In this document: positions 45,991 to 56,800 of the stretch, piece by piece
Position numbering within the stretch: the first letter of the stretch is position 1
Layout of the letters: each line of letters begins with the position of its first letter
NCBI RefSeq assembly: GCF_008065375.1
Contig: NZ_VJYI01000023.1
Span: 124,001-188,000, forward strand
Source: Nonomuraea sp. SYSU D8015
GTDB taxonomy: Bacteria; Actinomycetota; Actinomycetes; Streptosporangiales; Streptosporangiaceae
Length of the DNA: 64,000 bases
Direction of reading: 5' to 3'
Notes under the pieces: generated by a model
Database searches by the model: none
Seen by the model: only the letters and a program-made list of their open reading frames with translations
What the model was told of the DNA's origin: nothing
Translations under genes and position numbers: made by a program

Positions 45991-46677
45991 ACGATCGATA
46001 CGAGGCAACCGCAAACCGGCCCTGCCATTGCGCAGCGGGCCGGCCGGCTCCGACACCATGGTGGATCACGTGCGGGTGCTGAGTGCGGCCATCAGACCGA
46101 TCCCGTACGGTCCTCGGCCCGCCACCAGCGGCAGCTCACCGTGCCCGGGAACAAGACCGGCTTCAACGTCGGCTGGATGCTCGCCGCCCGTCAGCGGATC
46201 CTGAAGATCCACGACCGGGCCGTGCAAGTACGCGTTCCTAATCCGCGGACGCGCTTGTGTATCCTCCCGGTTTCCAGTGACAGCACGAACACGCACGACA
46301 ACTTGGGAAGAAGCCGCAATACAGGTTGTGAGTTGCGTGGAGACCGCCGCCCACCCGAGCGTCTGTCGGCGGCGCCGTCCTGCAGCACCTCAAAAGGACG
46401 TTCGGGCGAACACTTCACACGCACTGATCGGTTCAGCTGAAACGGCCGCAACGTGAGTCGTCGGGGCTCGGACGCGGCAGCAGTCCGACAAATGTCCGCT
46501 TTAAGTCCTGGCCTGAGTGCTTTCAGCCGATGACAATGACTCTCGTCAATATGTGCGCCGTCGGCGGAGGCACCTCAAGTACGCCACGTAGCGGAATTCT
46601 TGGACGGCGGTTCACCGTCGATTTACGGCAAGGGCTAATGAGGCTGTCTGCCCGATCATTCGTTCTGGAGGCGCCCG
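45991..46677. other. Gap upstream of the LamG gene
   Basis: About 690 bp with no recognised gene; the left part is probably more transposase debris. The right end is more AT-rich (around 46530-46630) and carries the GGAGG ribosome site of the LamG gene, so its promoter is expected here. Confidence 0.5.
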
Positions 46678-49600
46678 GTGTGGCGACGTATGGTTGTTGT
46701 GGTCGTGGGTTTCACGACCGTACTTACCTGTTTTTTACCTGCGGAGAGTCAGGCAGGCGCATTTCCGGTTAGGGCACCCGGGAACGCGGCGATGACCTTG
46801 GAAAATACGCCTGCCTCCGGTAGCGATGATCCGGTGGGTTCGGCGTCCTGGGCGGCGGGCGAGGCGCGGCGGACCGGCAAGCGGGTCGCGGCGACGCTGG
46901 AGCAGTCCGAGGTGCGCGACGTCTACGCCAACCCGGACGGATCGTTCACGGCCGAGCTGCGGATCACCCCGGTACGCGTGCGGCGCGGCTCGGGCTGGGT
47001 GCCGGTGGACACGACGCTGCGGCAGCGCGCCGACGGCGGCGTGGAGCCGGGCGCGACCACGATCCCCGTCACCTTCTCCGGAGGCGGGGACCAGCCACTG
47101 GTGCGGTTCGGGCAGGACAAGAGACGGATCGAGCTGCGCTGGCCGGCACCGCTGCCGAAGCCGGTGCTGACCGGGGACACCGCGACCTACCCCGAGGTCC
47201 TGCCCGGGGTGGACCTGCGGATGACGGCGACCGCGGAGGGCTTCGGCAAGGTGCTGGTGGTCAAGGACAGGACCGCCGCGGCGAACCCCGAGCTCGCCGA
47301 ACTGACCTTCGGGCTGGCGACCGAGGGCGTGAAGGTGCGTGGCGAAGGCCACGGGGACATCGGCGTCTACGACCACGAGGACGATCTGGCCTTCGGCTCC
47401 GGCGCGCCGATGGCGTGGGACTCGACGCCGACGAACGCCAGGCGGGCGGTGGGCAGTCTCGAAGTCCAGCGCGACACGCTGGTCCTGCGGCCGGACAAGG
47501 AACTGCTGGCCGATCCGGCGACGCGATTCCCGGTGTACATCGATCCTGACTTCGACGCCGGCCGGACGGGCATGGCGATGGTGCTGTCGGGCCATCACGA
47601 CCAGGAGTATTGGGGCGGCGACGGCGAGAAGGTGGCGAAGGTCGGCTTCTGCGGCTGGGACTTCTGCAACAACATCGGCGTCGCGCGCTCCTACTTCCAG
47701 TACGACGCCGCCTTCCTGGTGGGCAAGCACGTGCTGGAGGCGGAGTTCAACGTCTTCGAACACTACGCACCGTCGTGTACGAAGACGGACGTGGCGGCGT
47801 ACGGGACGGATCCGGTCAGCGCGGCCACCAACTGGGACAACCAGCCGTACAAAGAGGTCGGCGGAACCCAGGTCGCGCTGGGCACCCAGAACGTCGCCTG
47901 GGGCTACAGCGCTTCCTGTCCGGCCGCCTGGGTGGGGTTCAACGCCCTTGCCGCGGTCGAGAAGGGGCTGAAATCGCACAACGGCGCAACCGCGATCATG
48001 CTGAAGGCCGGGAACGAGTCGGACAAGTACGGCTGGAAGAAGTTCAGGTGGCAGCGGAACGCGGGAGAGACGGCCCCGGTCGAGCCGAGCCTGGTCGTCA
48101 CCTACAACACGCCGCCAGCCGCGCCGACCACGCAGAAGGCCGAGGGCAAGACCTGCGCGCTGGAGCCGAACGAGCCGCGGGTCAGCCCCTACATCGACAA
48201 CGATCCCAGCCAGGGGCTGCGCGGCCCGCAGCTGTCGGCGACGCTCTCCGATCCCGACGGCGGCCAGTTGTCGGCGGAGTTCGAGTGGTACGCCCGCGGC
48301 GGAGCCCGGCTCGGCGGAGCCATGGTGGGGCCCAAGACCACCGGCGCCACCTTCACGGCCGACGTGTCCGCCGCGCACGCCGCGGACGGGACCAAGCTGG
48401 CGTTCCGGGTGCGCGGCACCGACGGGATAGACGCCGGTCCCTGGGGTCCGTGGTGTGACGTGACGGTCGACCGCACGGGCCCGGACAAGGCGCCGACGGT
48501 CAGTTCGGCGACCTACCCCGAGTGCTCGCTGGACTCCGGCTCCTGCTCGGGAGGCGGCGCGGTGGGCTTCACCGGCGGTTTCACCTTCGGCGCCAACGGC
48601 GTCACCGACGTGGGTGGATATGAGTATTACCTGTACGGCCACGAGGTCTTCCACGTCGCCGCCCCGTCCGGCAGCGCGAACGTGCTGGTCACGCCGCCCG
48701 ATGACGGGCCGATGGACCTGTACGTCCGCAGCGTGGACCGGGCGGGGAACCCCGGACCCCAGTACCGCTACCGCTTCTGGGTCGGCAGGGGCACGCCCCC
48801 GCGGGGGCACTGGAAACTGGAGGGCTACACCGAGACCAAGGCGGTCGACGACGCGCCGAACGGCCACGACGCGACCCTGGAGGCGTCGGCGCGCTGGCAG
48901 GTCGGCCGGTACGGCGACGCGCTGTGGCTGAACGGCACCACCGGATACGCGAGCGCCTCAAGCGGGGCCACCGTGCACACGGACAAGTCGTTCACCGTCT
49001 CGGCGTGGGTGAAAATCGACCGCCTCGACACCGCTTTCCGTACGGCCGTCAGCCAGGACGGCTCCCAGACCAGCGGTTTCTTCCTGCAGTACAACCCATC
49101 CAGCAAGAAGTGGAACTTCTCCATCCCGGCCTCCGACAACGCCGCCGCCGAGCGTCGCATCGCCGAGTCAGCCGCCTCCGCGGTCGCGGGCCGCTGGACA
49201 CACCTGGTGGGCGTGTACGACGCCGGAGCCCGGCAGATCAAGATCTATGTCGACGGGGTGGCCGGTACGTCCGCCGCTCACACCACCCCGTGGGACGCCA
49301 CCGGATCGGTGCAACTGGGCCGGGCCCGAGCGGCTGAACACTGGCCGGGCGCGCTGGATGAGGTACGCCTCTACGACCGGATCCTGGGCTCGCAGGAGAT
49401 CCACGACCTCGCCACCGCTCCGGCGATCGAGGAGGTGTTCCTGCCGCTCGACGAGGGTACGGGCACGACGGCGCAGGAGGTGTCGGGCAACTACCGTCCC
49501 GGCTCCCTCGGCGGCGCAGCCTCCTGGACCACCGGCAAGGTGGGGGCCGGAGCGGTGCGGTTCGACGGCGGCGTCTCCACCCTTCAGGTCACCGGCCCCG

Positions 49601-50838
49601 CGTTCCGCACCGACGCGAGCTTCACGGTCACCGCCTGGGCCAGGCTGGACACGGCCGACGGCCAGTCGCGGACGGTGCTCAGCCAGGACGGGACCCAGGC
49701 CAGCGGCTTCCAACTGCGCTATCGCGGCGACACCCGGAAGTGGTCGTTCGGGCTGGCGCAGTCCAACGCCGGCGACGGCCGGCCGGTCAGCGTCGACTCC
49801 AGCGACGTGGCGCAGGAAGGCGTGTGGACGCACCTGGCCGGCGTGTACGACGCGGCGGACGGACGGATCCGGCTGTACGTAGACGCCGAGCTGAAGAGCG
49901 AGATCCCGGCCACCGCCAAGTGGAACGCCGCCGGCGCGTTCCAGGTCGGCCGGGGCAAGGCCGGCGGGGCGGTGGCGACGCCGTTCGCCGGGGCGATCGA
50001 CGACGTGCACGCCTGGACCGGGGTGCGCACGCGGGACCAGATCAAGATCGAGCACGACAGCATGCCGGTCACCCGGCAGCCCAACCCGTACGCGGGCCAG
50101 CTCGCCCGCTACTACAACCTCGCCGGTCACCACGTCGTGACGACCGGGCAGGCGCCTCCGGGCTCACACTTCGAGTTCTCCCTCGGCCTGCCGGCACCGC
50201 AGGACGCGCCGAACACCCAGGCCGTCCACTCCTGCCGCAACGGGGAGCGGGACTACTTCCTGGCCCTGGGCTGCGGCACGCACACCAACCTCGGCAGCAT
50301 CGGACGGCTCTACACCACGCCGCCCGCGGGCGTGCCGACACTTCGGCTGTATCGGTGTCTGATCCCCAATGTGGGCCATTTCGCCTCGGCCGATCCCCAA
50401 TGTGAGGGTCAGACCAGCGAGAACTACCCGCTCGGCCACAGCCTGGCGTACACGTACCTGATCAGGCACCTGCAGACCGGCTACCCCTACGACCACGCCA
50501 GCGCCACCAGCGTGATCGAGGCCAACTACCGCGCCGAGCGCAACCAGGGCGCCCTGGCCATGACCCAGCTGCCCGGCACCACCGCGCTGATGAGCTGCCG
50601 CGCCGGCACCGACACCTTCACCTCCACCGACGCCGGATGCGAGGACAAGACGGTGGTGCGCCGGCTCGGCTACCTATGGACCAGCTCGCCGCGAGACGTT
50701 CCTGGGGCTCCGGGCGCGGTCGGCGCGGAGCTGTTCCGCTGCCGTACGAGCTGGGGCGACCTGTTCGACTCGCGCGATCGCGCCTGTGAAGGCGAGGAGC
50801 TCGATCGCTCCCTCGGCTTCGTCGCCACCGGCCTGTGA
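46678..50838 (+). CDS. Secreted DNRLRE / double LamG surface protein
   Basis: A 1386-residue exported protein. After a signal peptide (MWRRMVVVVVGFTTVLTCFL) there is a beta-rich region, a DNRLRE-type domain (about 300-485: RSYFQYDAAFLVGKHVLEAE), an Ig-like stretch, two LamG/concanavalin-type domains (about 709-900 and 919-1115; KSFTVSAWVKIDRLDTAF and ASFTVTAWARLDTADGQS), and from 1139 repeats of the DUF5648 kind (LYRCLIPNVGHFASADPQCE). The GTG at 46678 follows GGAGG. It lies 22 bp before the RHS gene; such pairs are frequent in actinomycetes, and it may be a surface partner or delivery companion of the RHS protein. Confidence 0.9.
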   Translation: MWRRMVVVVVGFTTVLTCFLPAESQAGAFPVRAPGNAAMTLENTPASGSDDPVGSASWAAGEARRTGKRVAATLEQSEVRDVYANPDGSFTAELRITPVRVRRGSGWVPVDTTLRQRADGGVEPGATTIPVTFSGGGDQPLVRFGQDKRRIELRWPAPLPKPVLTGDTATYPEVLPGVDLRMTATAEGFGKVLVVKDRTAAANPELAELTFGLATEGVKVRGEGHGDIGVYDHEDDLAFGSGAPMAWDSTPTNARRAVGSLEVQRDTLVLRPDKELLADPATRFPVYIDPDFDAGRTGMAMVLSGHHDQEYWGGDGEKVAKVGFCGWDFCNNIGVARSYFQYDAAFLVGKHVLEAEFNVFEHYAPSCTKTDVAAYGTDPVSAATNWDNQPYKEVGGTQVALGTQNVAWGYSASCPAAWVGFNALAAVEKGLKSHNGATAIMLKAGNESDKYGWKKFRWQRNAGETAPVEPSLVVTYNTPPAAPTTQKAEGKTCALEPNEPRVSPYIDNDPSQGLRGPQLSATLSDPDGGQLSAEFEWYARGGARLGGAMVGPKTTGATFTADVSAAHAADGTKLAFRVRGTDGIDAGPWGPWCDVTVDRTGPDKAPTVSSATYPECSLDSGSCSGGGAVGFTGGFTFGANGVTDVGGYEYYLYGHEVFHVAAPSGSANVLVTPPDDGPMDLYVRSVDRAGNPGPQYRYRFWVGRGTPPRGHWKLEGYTETKAVDDAPNGHDATLEASARWQVGRYGDALWLNGTTGYASASSGATVHTDKSFTVSAWVKIDRLDTAFRTAVSQDGSQTSGFFLQYNPSSKKWNFSIPASDNAAAERRIAESAASAVAGRWTHLVGVYDAGARQIKIYVDGVAGTSAAHTTPWDATGSVQLGRARAAEHWPGALDEVRLYDRILGSQEIHDLATAPAIEEVFLPLDEGTGTTAQEVSGNYRPGSLGGAASWTTGKVGAGAVRFDGGVSTLQVTGPAFRTDASFTVTAWARLDTADGQSRTVLSQDGTQASGFQLRYRGDTRKWSFGLAQSNAGDGRPVSVDSSDVAQEGVWTHLAGVYDAADGRIRLYVDAELKSEIPATAKWNAAGAFQVGRGKAGGAVATPFAGAIDDVHAWTGVRTRDQIKIEHDSMPVTRQPNPYAGQLARYYNLAGHHVVTTGQAPPGSHFEFSLGLPAPQDAPNTQAVHSCRNGERDYFLALGCGTHTNLGSIGRLYTTPPAGVPTLRLYRCLIPNVGHFASADPQCEGQTSENYPLGHSLAYTYLIRHLQTGYPYDHASATSVIEANYRAERNQGALAMTQLPGTTALMSCRAGTDTFTSTDAGCEDKTVVRRLGYLWTSSPRDVPGAPGAVGAELFRCRTSWGDLFDSRDRACEGEELDRSLGFVATGL

Positions 50839-50860
50839 CCCAGGAAGGGATCTGAGACAA

Positions 50861-53800
50861 ATGCGTCGTAGCCGTTGGCAGCTGTGCTCGATCACGGCTC
50901 TGTCCTGCTTATTCATCGTGCTGATGGCCAGTACGCCGGCTGAGGCGAGCTTGGCGCGGATCGTGGAGGTCATGGCACTTGAGGGGCCGGCCCGGCCGAG
51001 CAAGCCGCAGGAGGTCGAGCGGGTGCCGGGCGAGGACTTCGAACCTCCGGCCGCCCGGCCCGACCCCGAGGCGGCGCCCGCCCGCCGGCCTGCCGCGAGG
51101 ACGGACTGGCCGTCGGCGGGCGCCGCCGAGGTGGCCGTGACCGCTGCGGCCGATCGCTCTGCTGCGGCCAAGGCCCAGGCCGGGTCGCTACCGGTGTGGG
51201 TGGCGGCGACCGGGCAGCCGGGGCCGGAGCGGGTCAAGGTCGAGGTGCGGGATCAGGCCGCCGCCGAGAAGGCGGGCGTGGCCGGCCTGCTGATCTCGGT
51301 GCGGCGCGCCGATGGCAGGGCGGAACGCGGCCCAGTGACGGTGACGGTGGACTATTCGGCCTTCCAGGACGCGTACGGCGGTGACTGGGCGTCGCGCCTG
51401 ACGCTCGCCCCCGTCTCAGGCGATGCGACCCCGGTCACCGCCGTACGCAACGACCTGACGGCGGGCACGGTATCGGCGCAGGTGTCGGTGGGTGACGCGC
51501 CGAGTACGTTGGTGCTGGCCGCGGCGGCGGACGGGCCGAAGGGCGACTACAGGGCGACGTCGCTGGCCCCGTCCGGCCTGTGGCAGGTTTCCACACAGAG
51601 CGGGGAGTTCTCCTGGTCGTACCCGTTGAACGCGCCCCCGGTGCCCGGCGGGCTGGAACCGGAGCTCGCGTTGTCGTATTCGTCCAACGCGGTGGACGGG
51701 CGCACGGTGTCCGTCAACAACCAGCCGTCGTGGGTGGGGGAGGGCTGGAACCTGATGCCCGGGTTCGTCGAACGCTCCTACAAGGCCTGCGCGGAGGATT
51801 TGAACGGCAACAACGGCACGACCAGGACCGGCGACCTGTGCTGGGAGACCGACAACGCCACGCTGTCGTTCGGTGAGCAGTCCGGGCGGATGGTGTTCGA
51901 GAACAACGTGTGGCGGCCGGAGGACGACGACGGCACCAAGATCGAGCGGGTGGTCCGCAACGACCCCCTGGCCAACGGCGACGACAACGGTGAGTACTGG
52001 AAGGTCACCACCACCGATGGCACGCAGTACTTCTTCGGGCTGAACCGGCTGCCCGGCTGGACATCGGGCAAGACCACCACGCAGTCGACGTGGACGGCGC
52101 CGGTGTTCGGCAACGACGCCAACGAGCCGTGCCGCGCGGCCACGTTCGCCGCTTCGGCGTGCCAGCAGGCCTACCGGTGGAACCTCGACTACGTCGTCGA
52201 CGCGCACGGCAACTCGATGAGCTACTTCTACACCCCGGAGAGCAACAAGTACGCCCAGAACATGGGCCAGGCCACCGGCACCTACACGCGCGCGGGCACG
52301 CTGGCGCGCATCGAGTACGGCACCCGGGCGGGCGCCGAGTACGCGGGCCCGGCGCCGGCGCGGGTGGTGTTCGAGCCGGCGGACCGGTGCCTTGCGGGCC
52401 CGAACTGCGCCTCCCACACCGACACCGTCGCCTGGCCGGATGTTCCGTGGGACACCGAGTGCACGACCGCGACGTGCGGGACTAAGAACGCCCCGACGTT
52501 CTGGTCCACAAAGCGCCTTTCCAAGATCACCACTCAGGTCTCGACGGGCAACGGGACCTATCGCAGCGTCGACCGGTGGGAGTTGGCGCACACCTTCCCG
52601 CCGGTCAACGACGGCAGCGGCGACAGGGTGCTGTGGTTGAACGGCATCACCCACACCGGCCTGGCCGGGAAGAACGGTGCCACGATCACGCTTCCCGCGG
52701 TGACGTTCGACGCCACGATGCTGCCCAACCGGGTCAACGCGGCAGACGACGGCCTGCCGCCCTTGAACAAGCCCCGCCTGACGAGGATCACCTCCGAATC
52801 GGGCGGCGCGATCGACGTGACCTACGCGCCGCCGGACTGTGCCGCGGGCGCCCGGGCGACCCCGGAGACCAACACCAAGCGGTGCTTCCCGGTGAAGTGG
52901 GCGATGCCGCCGGCCACCGAGCCGGTCAACGACTGGTTCCACAAGTACGTGGTGGCCAAGGTGATCCAGGACGACCTGGTGACCGACGCCAAGAACATGG
53001 TGACCAACTACGACTACGACACCGCCAAGGGCGGCGCCTGGGCGTACAGCACCGATCCGCTGATCGAGGAGAAGAAGCGCACCTGGTCGACCTGGCGCGG
53101 CTACGAGAAGGTCACCGTACGGCAAGGCGACCCGGCCAACGACGAGAACAAACCCGAGTCCAAGACCGAGTACCTGTACTTCCGCGGCATGCACGGCGAC
53201 CGGCTCAACGCCGCCGGCGGCGCCAGGACGGTGGAGTACACCGACTCCACCGGCGCGAACGTCGCCGACATCGAGCCGCTGGCCGGCATGGTGCGCCAGG
53301 AGATCACCTATGACGGTGCCACCGCGCTGAGCACCGAGTTCAACGACCCGTGGACCCGGCTGACCGCCACTCAGGGCAGTTACAAGGCACACCAGGTGGA
53401 GGTCAAGCGGAGCGAGACCCGGGAACGGCGGAGCAACGGAACCTTCCGCACCACCCGGGTGGACACCAAGTACGACGAGTACGGCAACGCCATCGAGGTC
53501 AACGACCTGGGCGACGTCGCGGGACCCGGCGATGACCGGTGCACCACCACCACGTACGCGCACAACGTCGCCGCGATGCTGGTGGAGTTCCCGAGCACGA
53601 CGAAGACGGTGGGCGTGGCCTGCGGGACAACCCCCTCCTACCCGGCTGACGCGATCTCCGACACCAAGATCTCCTACGACGGTCAGGCGTTCGGCCTGGC
53701 GCCGCTGAAGGGGGATGTGACCAGGACGGAGGCGGCCAAGAGCTACACCGACGGCATCGCCGCCTACCTGGTGCAGGGCACCGCCGTCTTCGACGAATTC

Positions 53801-56800
53801 GGCCGGGTCAGGGAGGTCAAGGACGCGCTCAACCGGACCACCACCACCGCCTACACCCAGACCCACGGCCTGACCACCACCACCCGGGTCACCAAGGTGG
53901 CCGATCCGAACAACGCGGACGGTCCAGGGAACCACGTCACGTCCACCACCATCGACCCGGCCTGGGGTCACCCGGTCACGGAGGTGGACGCCGCGGGGCG
54001 GACGACGTCGCTGGTCTACGACCCGCTGGGCCGCCTGGTGAAGGTGTACAAGCCGGGTCGGACCGAGACCGACGGCGACCCCCACATCGGCTACGAGTAC
54101 GGCGTCAACCGCTCCGGCGGCCCGAACTGGATCCGCACCAGCACGCTGCGGGCCAACGGCAACGTCGTGGCGACGTACGAGCTGTTCGATGGCTTCCAAC
54201 GCCTGCGACAGACCCAAGCCCCCAGTCCCGGGGGTGGGCGGGCTCTGACCGACACCCTGTACGACACGCGCGGCCTGGTCAGCGTCAACCGCCCCGTCTA
54301 CCACGCCACTGGCGACCCCGGAACGACGCTGTACTCGTTGACGGGCACGGAAGCCGCCAAGCTGCCGCCTGCGACCGTCACCACCTACGACGGCGCGGAA
54401 CGCCAGAGAGAAGAGATCTACTTCGAGCGCAACACCGAGCGATGGCGCACCAGCACCTCCTACAGCCCCGATTGGGTCAGCCAGATACCGCCCGAGGGCG
54501 GGACCGCGACCACCACGTGGATCGACGCCCGCGACCGGGTGACCGCCCTGGTCCAGTACCACGGCCGCACTCTCACCAGCCCGAACGACGTCACCCGCTA
54601 CGCCTACGACAAGGCCGGCCGGCTGGCCGCGGTCACCGACGCGGCGAGCAACGTGTGGCGTTACCGCTATGACGTGCTGGGCCGCAAGATCAAGGCCGAG
54701 GACCCGGACCGGGGCACCTCCACCATGACCTACGACGACGCAGGCCAGCTGAAGACCGTCACCGACGCCCGCGGCAAGACCATCGCCTCCACGTACGACA
54801 CCTTCGGTCGCCTGGTAGAGACCCGCCTCGGCTCCGAGACCGGCACCCTGATGACCAAGAACGTCTACGACACCCTGGCGAAAGGTGCCCTGACCTCCTC
54901 CACCCGGTACGTCAACCAGCAGCCCTACAGCCAAGCGGTCACTGGCTACGACGCGGCCGGACGCCCGGAAGGTGCGTCGGTGACCATCCCCGCGGTGGAG
55001 AACCAACTCGCCGGCACCTACACCACGCGCCTGACCTACCGTGTCGACGGCAGCCTGGCCACCAAGACGCTGCCCAAGCTGGGTGACCTCCATCCCGAGA
55101 CGATCACCTACGACTACGACGACCTGGGCCGATCGAAGACGATGACCGGCGAGCTGACCTACGTCACCGACACCAAGTACACCTCTCTCGGCGAGATTGC
55201 CCAACTGGAGCTGGGCGCCGGGGACAAGCGGCTGTGGCGTACGACCTACTACGAGGAAGGCACCCGCCGCCTGACCGAAACTCTCACCGAACGCGACAAG
55301 ACCGACAACGGCGGCCTCATGGTGCACGACCTCACCTACGGCTACGACCACGCCGGCAACGTCAAACGCATCACTGACCGCACCGCCGGCTCGCAACAGG
55401 ACACCCAGTGCTTCACCGTCGACCACCTGCGCCGCGTCACCGCCGCCTGGACTCAGGGCACCGACACCTGCGCGACCACCCCGTCCGCCGCGACCATCGG
55501 CGGCCCGGCACCCTACTGGCACGAGTACGGCTACGACCCGATCGGCAACCGCACGAAGAAGACCGTCAAAGGCCTGGCCGGCGCCGCCGATGCCGTGACC
55601 GACTACACCTATCCCGATCCCGGCGACGGCGTGACCCGGCCCCACGCGGTGGCCAACACAACCACCAACTCCACCACCACGGCCTACGGCTACGACGCCG
55701 CCGGCAACACCACATCCCGCCCCGGACCCACCGGCCTGCAGACCCTCACCTGGAACGACGAAGGACTCCTGGCCTCGATCACCGCCAGCGGCAAGACCAC
55801 CTCCTACCTCTACGACGCGACCGGGCAACAACTCATCCGCCGCGATCCCGGCGCGGTGACGCTGTTCGTGGGGGAGGGTGAACTTCGCCTGAACACCGCC
55901 ACCGGCTCCACCACGGGAACTCGCTACTACGACGGCCTGGGCACCCGCACCGGCGACGGCTTCACCTGGACGGTCGCCGACCATCACGGCACCTCCCAGG
56001 TCGCCATCGACGCCACCACCCTGGCCACGACGTCCCGCCGCATGGATCTGTTCGGCAACCCGCGCGGCACGACGACCGAATGGCCTGGGGGCAATCGCGG
56101 CTTCGTCGGCGGCACGGCCAACCAAGAAACCGGCCTGACTCGGCTGGGCGCCCGCGAATACGACCCGATGTCGGGTAAGTTCCTCTCGGCCGACCCGATC
56201 ATCGACCCGTTCGACCCGCAACAGATGAACGCCTACGCCTACAGCAACAACAACCCCGCGACCATGACCGACCCCTACGGCCTGCGATACAACTCCCGCA
56301 CCGATGCGCTCAAGAAAGCGCTGCGCGCTTCCGGCAGCAGGAACAAGAATCGGACGAAGCAGCTGGGCAAAGCACTGCGGAAGAACGGCAAACAGTACAA
56401 CAAACGATCGGCCGCATTGCGGAAGTCCCTCAAGCAGGGATCCGCCGCGTACAAGAATCGTACCGATCGCATCAAAAACGCCCTGTGGATACCGCACACT
56501 CCGCAGTCGAAGCCGGACTGTAACAGCTCCGCCGAAGCCACAACAATGTGCCTCACGGCGGCAACTAGTAAAATCGGCAGCATATTTAAGGGGTTCGAGG
56601 ATTGGCTGAACTTCCGGGACTGGATAAACAGGCACCGCACGACAAAAGTCACCGTATATCGCGACGGGGGACACACTAAGGGTGTGTATACGGTCGACGG
56701 CAACGGAGACATCCTCTATGAACACTGGTCCACCGAATGTCGGCCGACCTTGGGCATGCAGGACACCTGCGGAATAATCGCCCATGGCAACTGGGAGTTC

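Noticed and set aside
46735..48867. A 710-codon leftward frame opposite the LamG gene
   Set aside because: Arg/His/Val-rich shadow of the DNRLRE/LamG coding strand without ribosome site or domain.
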